A stretch of 45,195 bases of DNA from Candidatus Rokuibacteriota bacterium (GTDB taxonomy: Bacteria; Methylomirabilota; Methylomirabilia; Rokubacteriales; CSP1-6), in the NCBI GenBank assembly GCA_005887895.1, contig VBPC01000156.1, forward strand, positions 1-45,195, read 5' to 3'. Shown one piece after another: positions 7,948-16,617 of this stretch; the stretch's first letter is position 1, and each line of letters begins with the position of its first letter. The notes beneath the pieces are model-generated. The model was not told the origin of the DNA. It did not search any database and worked only from the letters and a program-made list of their open reading frames with translations. The position numbers and the translations under genes were made by a program.

Positions 7948-8085
7948 GGTGGAGAGCGTCCACCGGTAGCCGGACGGGTCGGTGATCTCGCCGGTGCGGT
8001 GGCCGTAGAACTTGCTCTCGAGCGGACGGGTCAGCGCGCCGCCGGCGGCCACGGCCTGCGTGACCATGCCGTCCACGTCGGGCAC
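7948..8085 (-). pseudogene. truncated VOC/PhnB-like domain remnant
   Basis: About 46 codons read as the C-terminal half of a vicinal-oxygen-chelate (PhnB/glyoxalase-like) domain: DVDGMVTQAVAAGGALTR followed by the family strand FYGHRTGEITDPSGYRW and TLST. The first half of the domain is missing and downstream the frame runs into unrelated sequence before the lactonase start. The matching segment in the intact VOC gene at 35057-35530 (FYGERMGTFEDPFGHTW) shows what is conserved. It could be the end of an inactivated gene; expression is unlikely. Confidence 0.6.
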
Positions 8086-8133
8086 GGCCCCGCCGCATCG
8101 CCTCGCGCTAGGACGATGTGGCTCCCGACCGGC

Positions 8134-9582
8134 CTACTCGTACCCTTCGGGCCGGCTGAAGCCGCCGATTTCCCCCGCCAGCAGCGCCGCGAAGCGAATC
8201 GGCGTGCGGTCTTCGAGATAGGGACCGATCGCCTGCAGCCCGATCGGCAACCCGTCATGGGAGCGCCCGACCGGGAACGCCGTGGCCGGCTGCCCCGCCA
8301 CCGTCGACACGGCCGGGTAGACGAGGCCGTCGAGGTACGGCACCGCCCGGTCGCCGATCGTGAACGTCAGCGACAGATCGCTGTCGTCCGGCGGCCACGC
8401 GCGCTCGATGTGCGGATAGGCGAGCACGTTGATGGCCGGCGCCAGCACCACGTCCCAGTCGCGGAAGAACGCCCGCCAGGCGGCGCGGTACTGCTCGCGC
8501 TGGCGGTGCCAGAGCAGGTAGTCGCTGGCCGTGCCCTCGAGCCCGCGCAGGTGCGCGCGCGAGAACTCGTCGTCCGGCTTGCGCCACATGGCGATGCGTT
8601 GCCGGCGCTGTTCGGCGTCCAGCGCCGCGCCCGTCACCGCCGACAGCAGCGAACGGTAGAGCGCGTGATGCGCCCGGAAGTCCCCGAGGGTGTCGGGCTG
8701 CGCGCGCTTGACCGTGCAGCCGAGCCGGCCGAGCCTCGAGGCCAGGGCCTCGAGCGCCGACGCGATCTGCTCGTCCACGGCGAGCCAGGGGATCGCGGGC
8801 AGGATGGCCACCCGAAAGTCGGCCAGCCGCGTGCGGCGCGCCGGCGGCAGCTCGACGCGCCACGCCACGTCCTCGCCGACCTCCGGGCCGGCCAGCACGT
8901 CCAGCGCGAGCTCGAGGTCGTCGGCGCTGCGCGCCAGTGGTCCCTGCACGCCCATGACCACGGCCGCATTCGGCATCGGCGGGAACGGGAACTGTCCGCT
9001 CCTCGGCAAGAGCGTTTCGCTGGGCCGGTGGCCGTAGACGCCGCAGAAGGCCGCGGGCACGCGGATCGAGCCGCCGATGTCGGAGCCCACCTCCAGCGCG
9101 CTCAGCCCCGCCGCCAGCGCGGCCGCGCTGCCGCCGCTGCTGCCGCCCGGGGTGCGGCCGAGGTCCCACGGATTGACGGCGCGCCCGTGAATCGGGTTGG
9201 CCGACTGCCAGTCGGCGAGCATCGGGGGCACGTTCGTCTTGCCGAGGAGCACCGCACCGGCCGCGCGAAGCCGGGCCCACGCCGGCGCGTCGTGCTTGGA
9301 GACGAAGCCCTTCCACGCCGGGACCCCGCACGTGGTGGCAAGCCCGCTGACGTTGAACGACTCCTTCAGCGTGATCGGCAGACCGCGCAGCCCGCCGGGC
9401 CCGCCCTGATCGGCCGCCCGGGCCGCCTGGCGCGCGCGCTCGAAGTCGCGGACGACCACCGCGTTGAGCCGCGCGTCGTGGCGCTCGATGCGGCCGATGT
9501 ACATGTCGGTCAGATCGCTCGACGTGACCGTGCCCGCCCGCAGGTCGGCCAGCAGCTCGGTGGCGCTCGCGAATGGATTCAT
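8134..9582 (-). CDS. amidase (amidase signature family)
   Basis: The 482-residue product is a full-length amidase-signature enzyme, a cytosolic amide/ester hydrolase. The Ser-cisSer-Lys triad is visible as K73 (TLKESF), S148 in GGSSGGSAAA, and nucleophile S172 in GSDIGGSIR; the 24-residue spacing between the serines is the family standard. Other conserved parts are KTNVPP (115-120) and NPWDLGRTPGGSSGG. Substrate is not evident; annotations for such proteins range from indoleacetamide hydrolase to Asp/Glu-tRNA amidotransferase subunit A-like, but no gatB/gatC is nearby, so it is not part of that complex. The start at 9582 lies one base after the stop of the upstream secreted MBL gene (TGA-G-ATG), indicating one transcript and coupled translation. 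Confidence 0.93.
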   Translation of the reverse strand: MNPFASATELLADLRAGTVTSSDLTDMYIGRIERHDARLNAVVVRDFERARQAARAADQGGPGGLRGLPITLKESFNVSGLATTCGVPAWKGFVSKHDAPAWARLRAAGAVLLGKTNVPPMLADWQSANPIHGRAVNPWDLGRTPGGSSGGSAAALAAGLSALEVGSDIGGSIRVPAAFCGVYGHRPSETLLPRSGQFPFPPMPNAAVVMGVQGPLARSADDLELALDVLAGPEVGEDVAWRVELPPARRTRLADFRVAILPAIPWLAVDEQIASALEALASRLGRLGCTVKRAQPDTLGDFRAHHALYRSLLSAVTGAALDAEQRRQRIAMWRKPDDEFSRAHLRGLEGTASDYLLWHRQREQYRAAWRAFFRDWDVVLAPAINVLAYPHIERAWPPDDSDLSLTFTIGDRAVPYLDGLVYPAVSTVAGQPATAFPVGRSHDGLPIGLQAIGPYLEDRTPIRFAALLAGEIGGFSRPEGYE

Positions 9583-9583
9583 C

Positions 9584-11020
9584 TCAGTGCTCGTGGCCGA
9601 CGGCCTTGTGCAGGTCGGCCACCGGCACGATGCGCCCGTGCAGCGGCAGCAGGAGGTCGGGGGTGAGGCCGAGGCGCTTGAGGTTCTCGGCCAGGTTCAC
9701 CGTGAAGTTGAGCGGTCTGGCCGGTGGCGGCGCGTTGGCCGGCGGCGGCGTGAACACGTCGACCTCGACCAGCAGCTTCTCCTTCGGCAGGTACGCCATG
9801 AGCAGGCCGTCGTCGTGCGCGTTGCCGGCGATGTGGTGGATCTCGACCGTCCGCGCGCCGTCGCTGAGCACGCGCTTGTCGCGCACGCCCTCGACGACGC
9901 CCTTCTGGCCGGACTTCGCCAGGTGATCGGGACGCACCGTGGCCGGCGCCGCCAGCGCGCGCTCGAAGTAGACCCGGTTGATCTCGTGGGTGATGATGGT
10001 GGCGCCCTCGCCGGCGGCCGCGCGCAGCCCGCCCGAGTGATCGAAGTGGTGGTGGGTGTTCACGACGTAGCGGACCGGCTTGTTCGGCGCCAGGCTGCGC
10101 GTCTCGGCCAGGACGGCGAGCGCGCGCTCGTCGTTGAGCGGGCTCTCGATCAGGATCACGTGGTCCTTCATCTCGATGGCGACGCTGTGGTGCGTTCCGC
10201 CGCTCACGTACCAGACGCCGTCGGCCACCATCTGCGTGGCCACCCTCGCGTAGGGGGCGGTGGCCTGACGGACGTCGTCGGGCACCGCGATGTCGACGGC
10301 GGCGTTCGGCCGCACGTCGGTGACGCTGACGTCGAGGGCCGGGAACCCGCCGGCGGTCTGCCGGATCCGCGCCGGGAACTTCACCCCGCCGTAGTCCTTG
10401 TAGTCCGCGTAGCTGATCTCGATCGGCAGGTCGCCCAGCACCGGGCTGGGGAGCGTGGCTTCCACGCGCTCGACGAGGTTCTGTCCGTCGATGATGGCTT
10501 TCACCGGAATGCGGTTCGGCAGCGTGAAGGCGATCACGCGTCCCTGCCGGGTCGCGTTGCTCGCGAGAGCGGCCTTGACGACGCCGTGCGGGGTGGCCCA
10601 GAGCTGCAGCTGGCGCTCGGCCAGCGCGATCGGCGCCGGGATCGCCGCGTTCTCGGCCACGTTCCAGGCGTGGTCGCCGCTCACCATGAACACCTGCTTG
10701 AGCTCGCCGACCACCGGCAGGCCGCCGCCGCGCGGCGGCTCCTCGGCGCGGACGCGCAGCCAGTCCTCGCGGGCCGAGGCGGTCTCGTAGTTCACGCGAC
10801 GGGTGAGGCTCTTCACGGTGAAGCGCGGCCACGGCTGCCCGGGCGCGGCGCTTTGCCCGACGGCGAAGTTGACACCGCTCGCCGTGTACTCGAGCGACTT
10901 GACGCCGGGCGCGCCGAGCGCCGTGGCGACCGCCTCGACGCCGGCCCGTCCGTCCTGGGCCTGGGCGACGACCGGGACGAACGGCAGGAGCGTGGCCAGC
11001 AACGCGAGAGCGATGCGCAT
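9584..11020 (-). CDS. secreted metallo-beta-lactamase fold hydrolase with large N-terminal domain
   Basis: The 478-residue product has a signal peptide (residues 1-21, VVAQAQ cleavage region), an N-terminal domain of about 240 residues of outer-membrane-lipoprotein-carrier-like or unknown fold (repeating beta-strand character, e.g. LPNRIPVKAIIDGQ), then an MBL domain with NTHHHFDHSGG, HEINR and HHIAGNAHDDG carrying the metal ligands, and a final LPLHGR that supplies the last histidine. ATG 11020 has AGGAGG at six bases. The two-domain layout is seen in environmental MBL proteins without assigned function. It should be periplasmic. It shares a 120-base divergent promoter region with the CMD-family gene and is probably co-transcribed with the amidase. 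Confidence 0.87.
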   Translation of the reverse strand: MRIALALLATLLPFVPVVAQAQDGRAGVEAVATALGAPGVKSLEYTASGVNFAVGQSAAPGQPWPRFTVKSLTRRVNYETASAREDWLRVRAEEPPRGGGLPVVGELKQVFMVSGDHAWNVAENAAIPAPIALAERQLQLWATPHGVVKAALASNATRQGRVIAFTLPNRIPVKAIIDGQNLVERVEATLPSPVLGDLPIEISYADYKDYGGVKFPARIRQTAGGFPALDVSVTDVRPNAAVDIAVPDDVRQATAPYARVATQMVADGVWYVSGGTHHSVAIEMKDHVILIESPLNDERALAVLAETRSLAPNKPVRYVVNTHHHFDHSGGLRAAAGEGATIITHEINRVYFERALAAPATVRPDHLAKSGQKGVVEGVRDKRVLSDGARTVEIHHIAGNAHDDGLLMAYLPKEKLLVEVDVFTPPPANAPPPARPLNFTVNLAENLKRLGLTPDLLLPLHGRIVPVADLHKAVGHEH

Positions 11021-11140
11021 GTCGGGCCTCCTGAACGCGGCGACTGGGGCGGCCGGAATGCTAGCAGCCCTGCCAGCGCTCCGCAAACGCGGTACAGTGC
11101 GGCCAGCCCCGGCCGCCCGGGGCGCGAAAGGAGCCCTGCC

Positions 11141-11473
11141 GTGAGCACCCCCCGCACGATCACCTCCGCCCGCGACGAGGTCCGCAAGGTCGCGCCGAAG
11201 CTCATCGAGCTGAGCGAGAAGGTCCTCTACGCCGACGTCTGGGAGCGTCCCGGACTCTCCAAGCGCGACCGGAGCCTCATCACCGTCGCCGCGCTGGTCG
11301 CGATGTACCGCGGCGACCAGCTGACCGGCCATCTCGAGCGCGCGCTGGCCAACGGCGTGACGCGCGAGGAGATCGGCGAGGTCATCACCCACATGGCCTT
11401 CTATGCCGGCTGGCCGGCGGCCATGACGGCCGGTCGCATCGCGCGCAAGGTCTTCGACGAGGCCAAGTCATGA
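11141..11473 (+). CDS. carboxymuconolactone decarboxylase family protein
   Basis: The 110-residue product matches the CMD/AhpD-like family: LSKRDRSLITVAALVAM, then a HLERALANGVTREEIGEVITHMAFYAGWPAA stretch, a helical fold that forms trimers or hexamers. The CxxC pair of AhpD is absent, so it is closer to the carboxymuconolactone decarboxylase side than to the peroxidase-partner side; whether it is a true decarboxylase is unknown. The start is GTG 11141, chosen because AAAGGAG (11127-11133) lies seven bases upstream; the frame is open far upstream without that signal. It is the first gene of a long plus-strand run and its stop overlaps the next start as ATGA. Confidence 0.9.
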   Translation: MSTPRTITSARDEVRKVAPKLIELSEKVLYADVWERPGLSKRDRSLITVAALVAMYRGDQLTGHLERALANGVTREEIGEVITHMAFYAGWPAAMTAGRIARKVFDEAKS

Positions 11474-12405
11474 AGATCGGATTCATCGGACTCGGCACCA
11501 TGGGCCGTCACATGGCGGCCAATCTGCAGAAGGCCGGCCACGAGCTGGTCGTGCACGACGTCCGCAAGGATGCCGCCGAGCCGCACGTCAAGAACGGCGC
11601 CCGCTGGGCCGACACGCCGCGGGCGGTGGCCGAGGCGGTCGACGTCGTCTTCACCTCGCTGCCCGGGCCGGCCGAGGTCGAGGCGGTGGCGCTCGACGAG
11701 CGCGGCGGTCTGCTGACCGGCCTCACGGCCGGCAAGGCGTACTTCGACCTGTCGACCAACTCGCCCACCGTCGTCCGTCGTCTCCACGCGATCTTCAAGG
11801 CGCGCGGCGTCGACGTGCTCGACGCGCCGGTGAGCGGCGGGCCGCGCGGGGCGGAGTCGCGACGGCTCGCGCTGTGGGTCGGCGGCGACGAGGCCGCCTT
11901 CAAGAAGTTCAAGGCCGTCCTCGACGCGATCGGGGATCAGGCCTACTACGTCGGACCGATCGGCGCCGGCTCGATCGCCAAGCTCGTGCACAACTGCGCC
12001 GGCTACGTCGTGCAGACGGCGCTGGCCGAGGTGTTCACGATGGGCGTCAAGGCCGGCGTGGAGCCGCTGGCGATCTGGAAGGCCGTGCGGCAGGGCGCCG
12101 GCGGTCGTCGCCGCACCTTCGACGGGCTCGCCGATCAGTTCCTGCCCGGCACGTTCGAGCCGCCGTCGTTCGCCCTGCGCCTGGCGCACAAGGACGTCTC
12201 GCTGGCCGTGGCGCTCGGCCGCGAGCACAAGGTCCCCATGCGCCTGGCCAACATCACGCTCGAGGAGATGACCGAGGCGCTCAACCGCGGCTGGGGCGAG
12301 CGCGACTCGCGCGTGGCGATGCTGCTGCAGGAGGAACGAGCGGGCGTGCAGATCAAGGTCCCGCCGGCGGCCATCAAGGAGGTCCTCGAGCGGGACGGCA
12401 AGTGA
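11470..12405 (+). CDS. NAD(P)-dependent beta-hydroxyacid dehydrogenase (HIBADH family)
   Basis: The 311-residue product is a complete member of the 3-hydroxyisobutyrate dehydrogenase / tartronate semialdehyde reductase family. It shows the Rossmann GLGTMG (residues 8-12 region), the substrate-binding DAPVSGGPRGAE (118-129) and catalytic K171 in GSIAKLVHN, followed by the helical C-terminal domain with LAHKDVSLA. The reaction is NAD(P)-linked oxidation of a 3-hydroxy acid to the semialdehyde or the reverse; substrate is unknown. It overlaps the CMD gene by ATGA and the methyltransferase gene by GTGA, so the three are translated from one message. The truncated gene at 2-295 is a second family member. 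Confidence 0.93.
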   Translation: MKIGFIGLGTMGRHMAANLQKAGHELVVHDVRKDAAEPHVKNGARWADTPRAVAEAVDVVFTSLPGPAEVEAVALDERGGLLTGLTAGKAYFDLSTNSPTVVRRLHAIFKARGVDVLDAPVSGGPRGAESRRLALWVGGDEAAFKKFKAVLDAIGDQAYYVGPIGAGSIAKLVHNCAGYVVQTALAEVFTMGVKAGVEPLAIWKAVRQGAGGRRRTFDGLADQFLPGTFEPPSFALRLAHKDVSLAVALGREHKVPMRLANITLEEMTEALNRGWGERDSRVAMLLQEERAGVQIKVPPAAIKEVLERDGK

Positions 12406-13151
12406 CCGGCCACGTCGAGCGCAACCGCGCGGTGTGGGATCGCCAGAGCGCCGAGTGGGTCGAGCCGGGGCGCCGCGCGTGGGCGAGCGACGAGCCGGTG
12501 TGGGGCCTGTGGGAGCTTCCCGAGCGCGACGTGCGCGCGCTGCCGCCGGTGCGCGGCAGGGACGTCGTCGAGCTCGGCTGCGGCACCGCGTACTGGGCGG
12601 CGTGGCTCGCGCGCCGCGGCGCTCGGGTCATCGGGCTCGACAACTCCGCCCGACAGCTGGCGACGGCGCGCGAGCTGCAGCGCGAGCACGGCCTGGTATT
12701 TCCGCTCCTCCATGCCGACGCCGAGCGCGTGCCACTGGCCGACGCCCGCTTCGACGTCGTGCTGTCGGAGTACGGCGCCAGCATCTGGTGCGATCCCTAC
12801 CGGTGGATCCCGGAGGCGGCGCGGCTGCTGAGGCCGGGCGGCGAGCTGGTCTTCCTCAAGCACGCAACGCTGCTGACGCTGTGCGCCCCCGACGGCGCCG
12901 GCGCCGCCGACGCCCACCTGCGCCGCGACTACTTCGGTCTCCATCGGTTGCAGTGGTCCGACGACGAGTCGATCGAGTTCACGCTGCCCACGGGCGAGTG
13001 GATCCGCCTGTTTCGCTCCAGCGGCCTGGAGGTCCTCGACCTGCTCGAGCTGCGCGCGCCCGCCGGCGCCTCCACGCGTCATCCGTACGTGACGGCGGCG
13101 TGGGCGCACCGCTGGCCGTCCGAGGAGATCTGGCGGCTGCGCCGGAATTGA
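12402..13151 (+). CDS. class I SAM-dependent methyltransferase
   Basis: The 249-residue product has the Rossmann-like methyltransferase core: motif I VVELGCGTAYW (residues 55-65) with acidic GLDNS at the end of beta-2, a DAERVPLAD loop that would contact the adenine, FDVVLSEYG (motif IV) and AARLLRPGGELVF (motif VI). The N-terminal WDRQSAEW helix is typical of small-molecule methyltransferases. GTG 12402 overlaps the upstream stop (GTGA). Acceptor substrate cannot be told. It is followed after 34 bases by the MmgE/PrpD gene. Confidence 0.9.
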   Translation: MTGHVERNRAVWDRQSAEWVEPGRRAWASDEPVWGLWELPERDVRALPPVRGRDVVELGCGTAYWAAWLARRGARVIGLDNSARQLATARELQREHGLVFPLLHADAERVPLADARFDVVLSEYGASIWCDPYRWIPEAARLLRPGGELVFLKHATLLTLCAPDGAGAADAHLRRDYFGLHRLQWSDDESIEFTLPTGEWIRLFRSSGLEVLDLLELRAPAGASTRHPYVTAAWAHRWPSEEIWRLRRN

Positions 13152-13185
13152 CATCCTCGATGCCGCCCGGTAGATAGACGTCACC

Positions 13186-14580
13186 GTGCCCGCGCCCACC
13201 GCCGCCCGCCGTCTCGCGCGCTTCGTGCTCGCGCTCTCGCTCGGCGACGTGCCGGCGGCCGTCACCGCCAAGGCCACGCTGCTGACGCTCGATACGATCG
13301 GCAACGCGCTGGCCGCGGCGCGCGACGACTTCGGCCGGGCCGTGCTCGGCGTGGCCGAGCGTCTCGGGGGCGCGCCCGAGAGCGCGCTGCTCGGCACCGC
13401 GGGGCGCGTCGCCGCCGCCAACGCGGTGCTGGCCAACGCCACGCTCGCCCACGGCCTCGACTTCGACGACACCCGCGAGGACGCCATCGTCCACACCGGC
13501 TGCGTCGCCGTCACGACGGCGCTGGCGGCCGGCGAGGCGAGCGGCGCCGGCGGCCCGGCGGTGCTGGAGGCGCTGATCGCCGCCGTCGAGGTCATGTGCC
13601 GCGTCGGGCTGGCCGTGCCCGGCGCGCTGCACGCGCGGCATTTCCACCCGACCGCGATCACCGGCAGCTTCGCGGCCGCCGCCGCCGCCGCGCGGCTGTT
13701 CAAGCTCTCCGAAGACCAGCTCGTGCACGCCTTCGGCATCTGCGGCAGCCAGGCCGCCGGGATCATCGAGTACCTCACCGACGGCTCGTGGACCAAGCGA
13801 CTGCACCCGGGCTGGGCCGCTCACGCCGGCGTCACCGCCACGCTGCTGGCGCGCGCCGGCTTCACCGGGCCCGACACGGTGCTCGAGGGCGGCCACGGCC
13901 TGTACGCGGCCTTTGCCGGCGGCCACGACCGGGCCCGCCTCGACGGACTGCTCGACACGCTCGGCCGCGCGTGGGAGCTCGAGCAGCTCACGCTGAAGCC
14001 GTACCCGTGCGGCTCGATCGCCCAGCCGTACATGGACTGCGCGGCGCGGCTGCGCGCCGAGCCCGGCGTGACCGCCGAGCGCATCGCCACGATCCGCTGT
14101 CGCACGTCGGCGGGGCCGGTGCCGCGCCTGTGGGAGCCGCTCGGCGCCAAGCACGCGCCGCCCAACGGGTACGCGGCGAAGTTCAGCCTGCCCTACCTGC
14201 TCGCGTCGATCTTCGTGCGGGGCCGCGCGGGCCTGGCCGAGTTCACCGACGCGGCGGTGCGCGAGCCGGGCGTGCTGAACGTCGCGCGCCGCGTGACCTA
14301 CGAGCTGGATCCGACGATCGACTATCCGCGCCAGTTCGTCGGGGACGTCGAGGTCGCCCTGACCGACGGCCGCACGCTGCGCGAGCGGCAGGACCGGCCG
14401 CGCGGCGGCCCCGACGCGCCGCTCTCGCGCGCGGAGGTCGAGGCGAAATTCCGCGGCAACGCCGCGCTGGCGCTGCCGGAGCCCCGGATCGAGCGCGTGG
14501 TTCGGGCCGTCCACGCGCTGGCCGGCGGGGGGACGCTGACCGAGCTGCTGGCCGCGCTCGGCGTCGAGGGGAGCGCATGA
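13186..14580 (+). CDS. MmgE/PrpD family protein
   Basis: The 464-residue product is a full-length MmgE/PrpD protein: an all-helical N-terminal domain with DTIGNALAA, GLDFDDT, HPTAITGSFAAAAAAA and KRLHPGWAAHAG, then a smaller alpha/beta domain beginning near residue 275 (LKPYPCGSIAQPYMD). Family members include 2-methylcitrate dehydratase (PrpD), cis-aconitate decarboxylase and iminodisuccinate epimerase; no prpB/prpC is nearby, so a propionate role is not supported. The start is GTG 13186 without a strong ribosome binding site. Its stop overlaps the start of the iron-type binding protein gene (ATGA), tying this enzyme to the importer downstream and suggesting that the importer brings in the acid it acts on (inference). 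Confidence 0.9.
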   Translation: MPAPTAARRLARFVLALSLGDVPAAVTAKATLLTLDTIGNALAAARDDFGRAVLGVAERLGGAPESALLGTAGRVAAANAVLANATLAHGLDFDDTREDAIVHTGCVAVTTALAAGEASGAGGPAVLEALIAAVEVMCRVGLAVPGALHARHFHPTAITGSFAAAAAAARLFKLSEDQLVHAFGICGSQAAGIIEYLTDGSWTKRLHPGWAAHAGVTATLLARAGFTGPDTVLEGGHGLYAAFAGGHDRARLDGLLDTLGRAWELEQLTLKPYPCGSIAQPYMDCAARLRAEPGVTAERIATIRCRTSAGPVPRLWEPLGAKHAPPNGYAAKFSLPYLLASIFVRGRAGLAEFTDAAVREPGVLNVARRVTYELDPTIDYPRQFVGDVEVALTDGRTLRERQDRPRGGPDAPLSRAEVEAKFRGNAALALPEPRIERVVRAVHALAGGGTLTELLAALGVEGSA

Positions 14581-15593
14581 GAACGACGTGGTGCCTTGCG
14601 CTGCTGGCGACGCTGGCAGTGGCCGGCGGCGCCGCCGCCCAGGACGCGAAGCTCGTGGACGCCGCGCGGAAAGAGGGCAAGGTCGTGTGGTACACGTCGC
14701 TGGCCCTGCCCACCGCCGAACGGCTCGCCAAGGCGTTCGAGGCCGCCTATCCCGGCATCAAGGTCGAGCTGAACCGCACGGGGTCGGAACGAATTCTCCA
14801 GCGGGTGATGCAGGAGCTCCAGGCCAACATCAAGACCGTCGACGTGATTCACACGTCCGACGCCGGCCATTTCGTGATGCTCAAGGACAAGAAGCTGCTG
14901 GCCCGGCACACCCCGCCCGGGGTGGAGCGGTTCCCCGCGGGGTTCAAGGACAGGGACGGCTACTACTACGGCCTGCGGGCGACGGTGAACGCGATCGCCT
15001 ACAACACCAGGGTGGTCTCGGCGGCCGAGGCGCCGAAGACGTGGAAGGACCTGCTGGATCCGAAGTGGAAGGGCAAGATGGTCACCGCGCATCCCGGCTA
15101 CAGCGGCGTGATCGCCACCCACGTGCTGGCGCTCGTCAAGCTGCTCGGCTGGGACTACTTCAAGCAGCTCGCCGCGAACCAGCTCATGCTCGTGCAGTCG
15201 GCCAACGACCCCTCGGGCGTGGTCGCCTCGGGCGAGCGGCCGGTGGCCGTCGACGGCGGCGACTACACGTTCTACCAGATCAAGAAGAAGGGGAACCCCG
15301 TCGAGATCGTCTATCCGAAGGAAGGCGTCCCGCTCGTCATCTCGCCCACGGCCATCACGGCCTTCGCGCCGCATCCCAGCGCGGCCCGTCTCTTCACCGA
15401 TTTCTCCTTCGGCCGCGAGCTGCAGCAGCTCATGGCCGACAGCGAGGGACTCTACACCGGCCACCCCGACGTGACGTATCCCGCCGACAAGCCCAAGCTC
15501 TCCGAGCTGAAGCTGCTGACCGTCGATCCCGACGAGCTGCTGAAGCGCAACGAGGAGATCAAGAAGCGCTTCGTGGAGTTCTTCGGGGCGTGA
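14577..15593 (+). CDS. ABC transporter extracellular solute-binding protein (Fbp/family 1-6 type)
   Basis: The 338-residue product has a signal peptide (residues 1-21, GAAAQ end) and a type II periplasmic binding fold of the ferric-iron/putrescine/thiamine class: KEGKVVWYTSLALPTAERLAKAFEAAYPGIKVE, LRATVNAIAYN, TWKDLLDPKWKGKM and a late PSAARLFTDF. The Fbp-type opening is usual both for iron binders and for related proteins that carry 2-aminoethylphosphonate or organic acids; the paired iron-binding tyrosines cannot be assigned safely. It overlaps the MmgE/PrpD gene by ATGA. Its permease and ATPase lie at 16618 and 18317, separated from it by a foreign-type binding protein gene. Confidence 0.9.
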   Translation: MRTTWCLALLATLAVAGGAAAQDAKLVDAARKEGKVVWYTSLALPTAERLAKAFEAAYPGIKVELNRTGSERILQRVMQELQANIKTVDVIHTSDAGHFVMLKDKKLLARHTPPGVERFPAGFKDRDGYYYGLRATVNAIAYNTRVVSAAEAPKTWKDLLDPKWKGKMVTAHPGYSGVIATHVLALVKLLGWDYFKQLAANQLMLVQSANDPSGVVASGERPVAVDGGDYTFYQIKKKGNPVEIVYPKEGVPLVISPTAITAFAPHPSAARLFTDFSFGRELQQLMADSEGLYTGHPDVTYPADKPKLSELKLLTVDPDELLKRNEEIKKRFVEFFGA

Positions 15594-15600
15594 GGTCGGC

Positions 15601-16587
15601 GTGAAGGTCGGCCGGCGCGCTGTGCTCGTCGGCTTCGGCGCCACCCTGGTGGTGTCGGCTGCGCACGCCCAGAGGGCGCCGTCGCCGTCTCGCATCGGCT
15701 GGCTGTCCGCCGGATCGCGGCCCGATCCGTTCCTCGAGGGATTTCGCGATGGCCTGCGGAAGCTGGGCTACATCGAGGGCCAGAATGTCGTTCTCGACAT
15801 CCGGCACGCTCAGGGAAATCTGGAGAGGCTGCGCGCCGAAGCTGCGGAACTGGCCCAGTCGAAGGTCATGCTGATCGTGGCCAGCCTCACGGCGGTCCGG
15901 GGGGCGGCGGCCATCAAGGACATTCCAATCCTCTTCACCATCAGCGGCGATCCCGTCGAGGCAGGCTTTGCGAAGAGCCTGGCGCGTCCAGGCGGCAACC
16001 TCACCGGCATCACGTTCCTGTCCCTCGAAGTCGCCGGCAAGCGAGTGGAGCTGCTCACGCAGGCCCTTCCTCGCCTGCGCTCGCTCGCGGCGCTCTCGAA
16101 TACCGACCATCCCGGGGAACAGTCGGAGCTGCACGCCACCGAGACGTCCGCCCAGAGGCTCGGGATCAACCTGCTCTACGTCCCGTTCTCGCAGTCCCCC
16201 TTTGGAGCCAGTCCCGAGCTCGACCGAGCGCTCGAGACCGTCCGCCGGGCGCAACCCGACGCGATGGTGGTGTTTCCCGAGGGTGCGACCCTGGCGAACC
16301 GGGTCAGCCTGGCCAACTTCGCCGTCACCCAGCGACTGCCGTCGATGTTCGGCTGGAGCGAGTATCCCGACGCCGGAGGGTTGATGAGCTACGGCGCCAG
16401 TCAGCGCGAGACGCACGAGCGCCTCGCCAGCTACGCCGACAAGATCTTGAAAGGCGCGAGGCCGGCCGACCTTCCCATCGAGCAACCCACGAAGTTCGAG
16501 CTCGTCCTCAACCTCAGGACTGCGAAAGCGATCGGGCTGACGATCCCTCAAGCGCTGCTGCTGCGGGTGGATCGGATCATCTCCTAG
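15601..16587 (+). CDS. ABC transporter substrate-binding protein, PF04392 (TrpX-like) type
   Basis: The 328-residue product begins with a positively charged signal peptide (KVGRRAVLVGFGATL, cleavage around AHAQ) and then the typical ABC_sub_bind pattern: RIGWLSAGS, FRDGLRKLGYIEGQNV, IPILFTISGDPVEAGFAKSLARPGGNLTG and a final LNLRTAKAIGLTIPQALLLR. This is the tryptophan/tyrosine TrpX-like class common as orphan lipoprotein-like or secreted proteins. GTG 15601 starts seven bases after the previous stop. It belongs to a binding-protein family unrelated to the Fbp-type importer in which it sits, and brings no permease or ATPase of its own. Its codon use appears slightly less GC-extreme than its neighbours by eye. 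Confidence 0.9.
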   Translation: MKVGRRAVLVGFGATLVVSAAHAQRAPSPSRIGWLSAGSRPDPFLEGFRDGLRKLGYIEGQNVVLDIRHAQGNLERLRAEAAELAQSKVMLIVASLTAVRGAAAIKDIPILFTISGDPVEAGFAKSLARPGGNLTGITFLSLEVAGKRVELLTQALPRLRSLAALSNTDHPGEQSELHATETSAQRLGINLLYVPFSQSPFGASPELDRALETVRRAQPDAMVVFPEGATLANRVSLANFAVTQRLPSMFGWSEYPDAGGLMSYGASQRETHERLASYADKILKGARPADLPIEQPTKFELVLNLRTAKAIGLTIPQALLLRVDRIIS

Positions 16588-16617
16588 GGCGGACGTGATA
16601 CGCTGCGGCTCCGCGCC

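Noticed and set aside
11141-11473. Possible AhpD-type peroxidase partner
   Set aside because: The CxxC redox pair is absent, so only the broader CMD family can be assigned.
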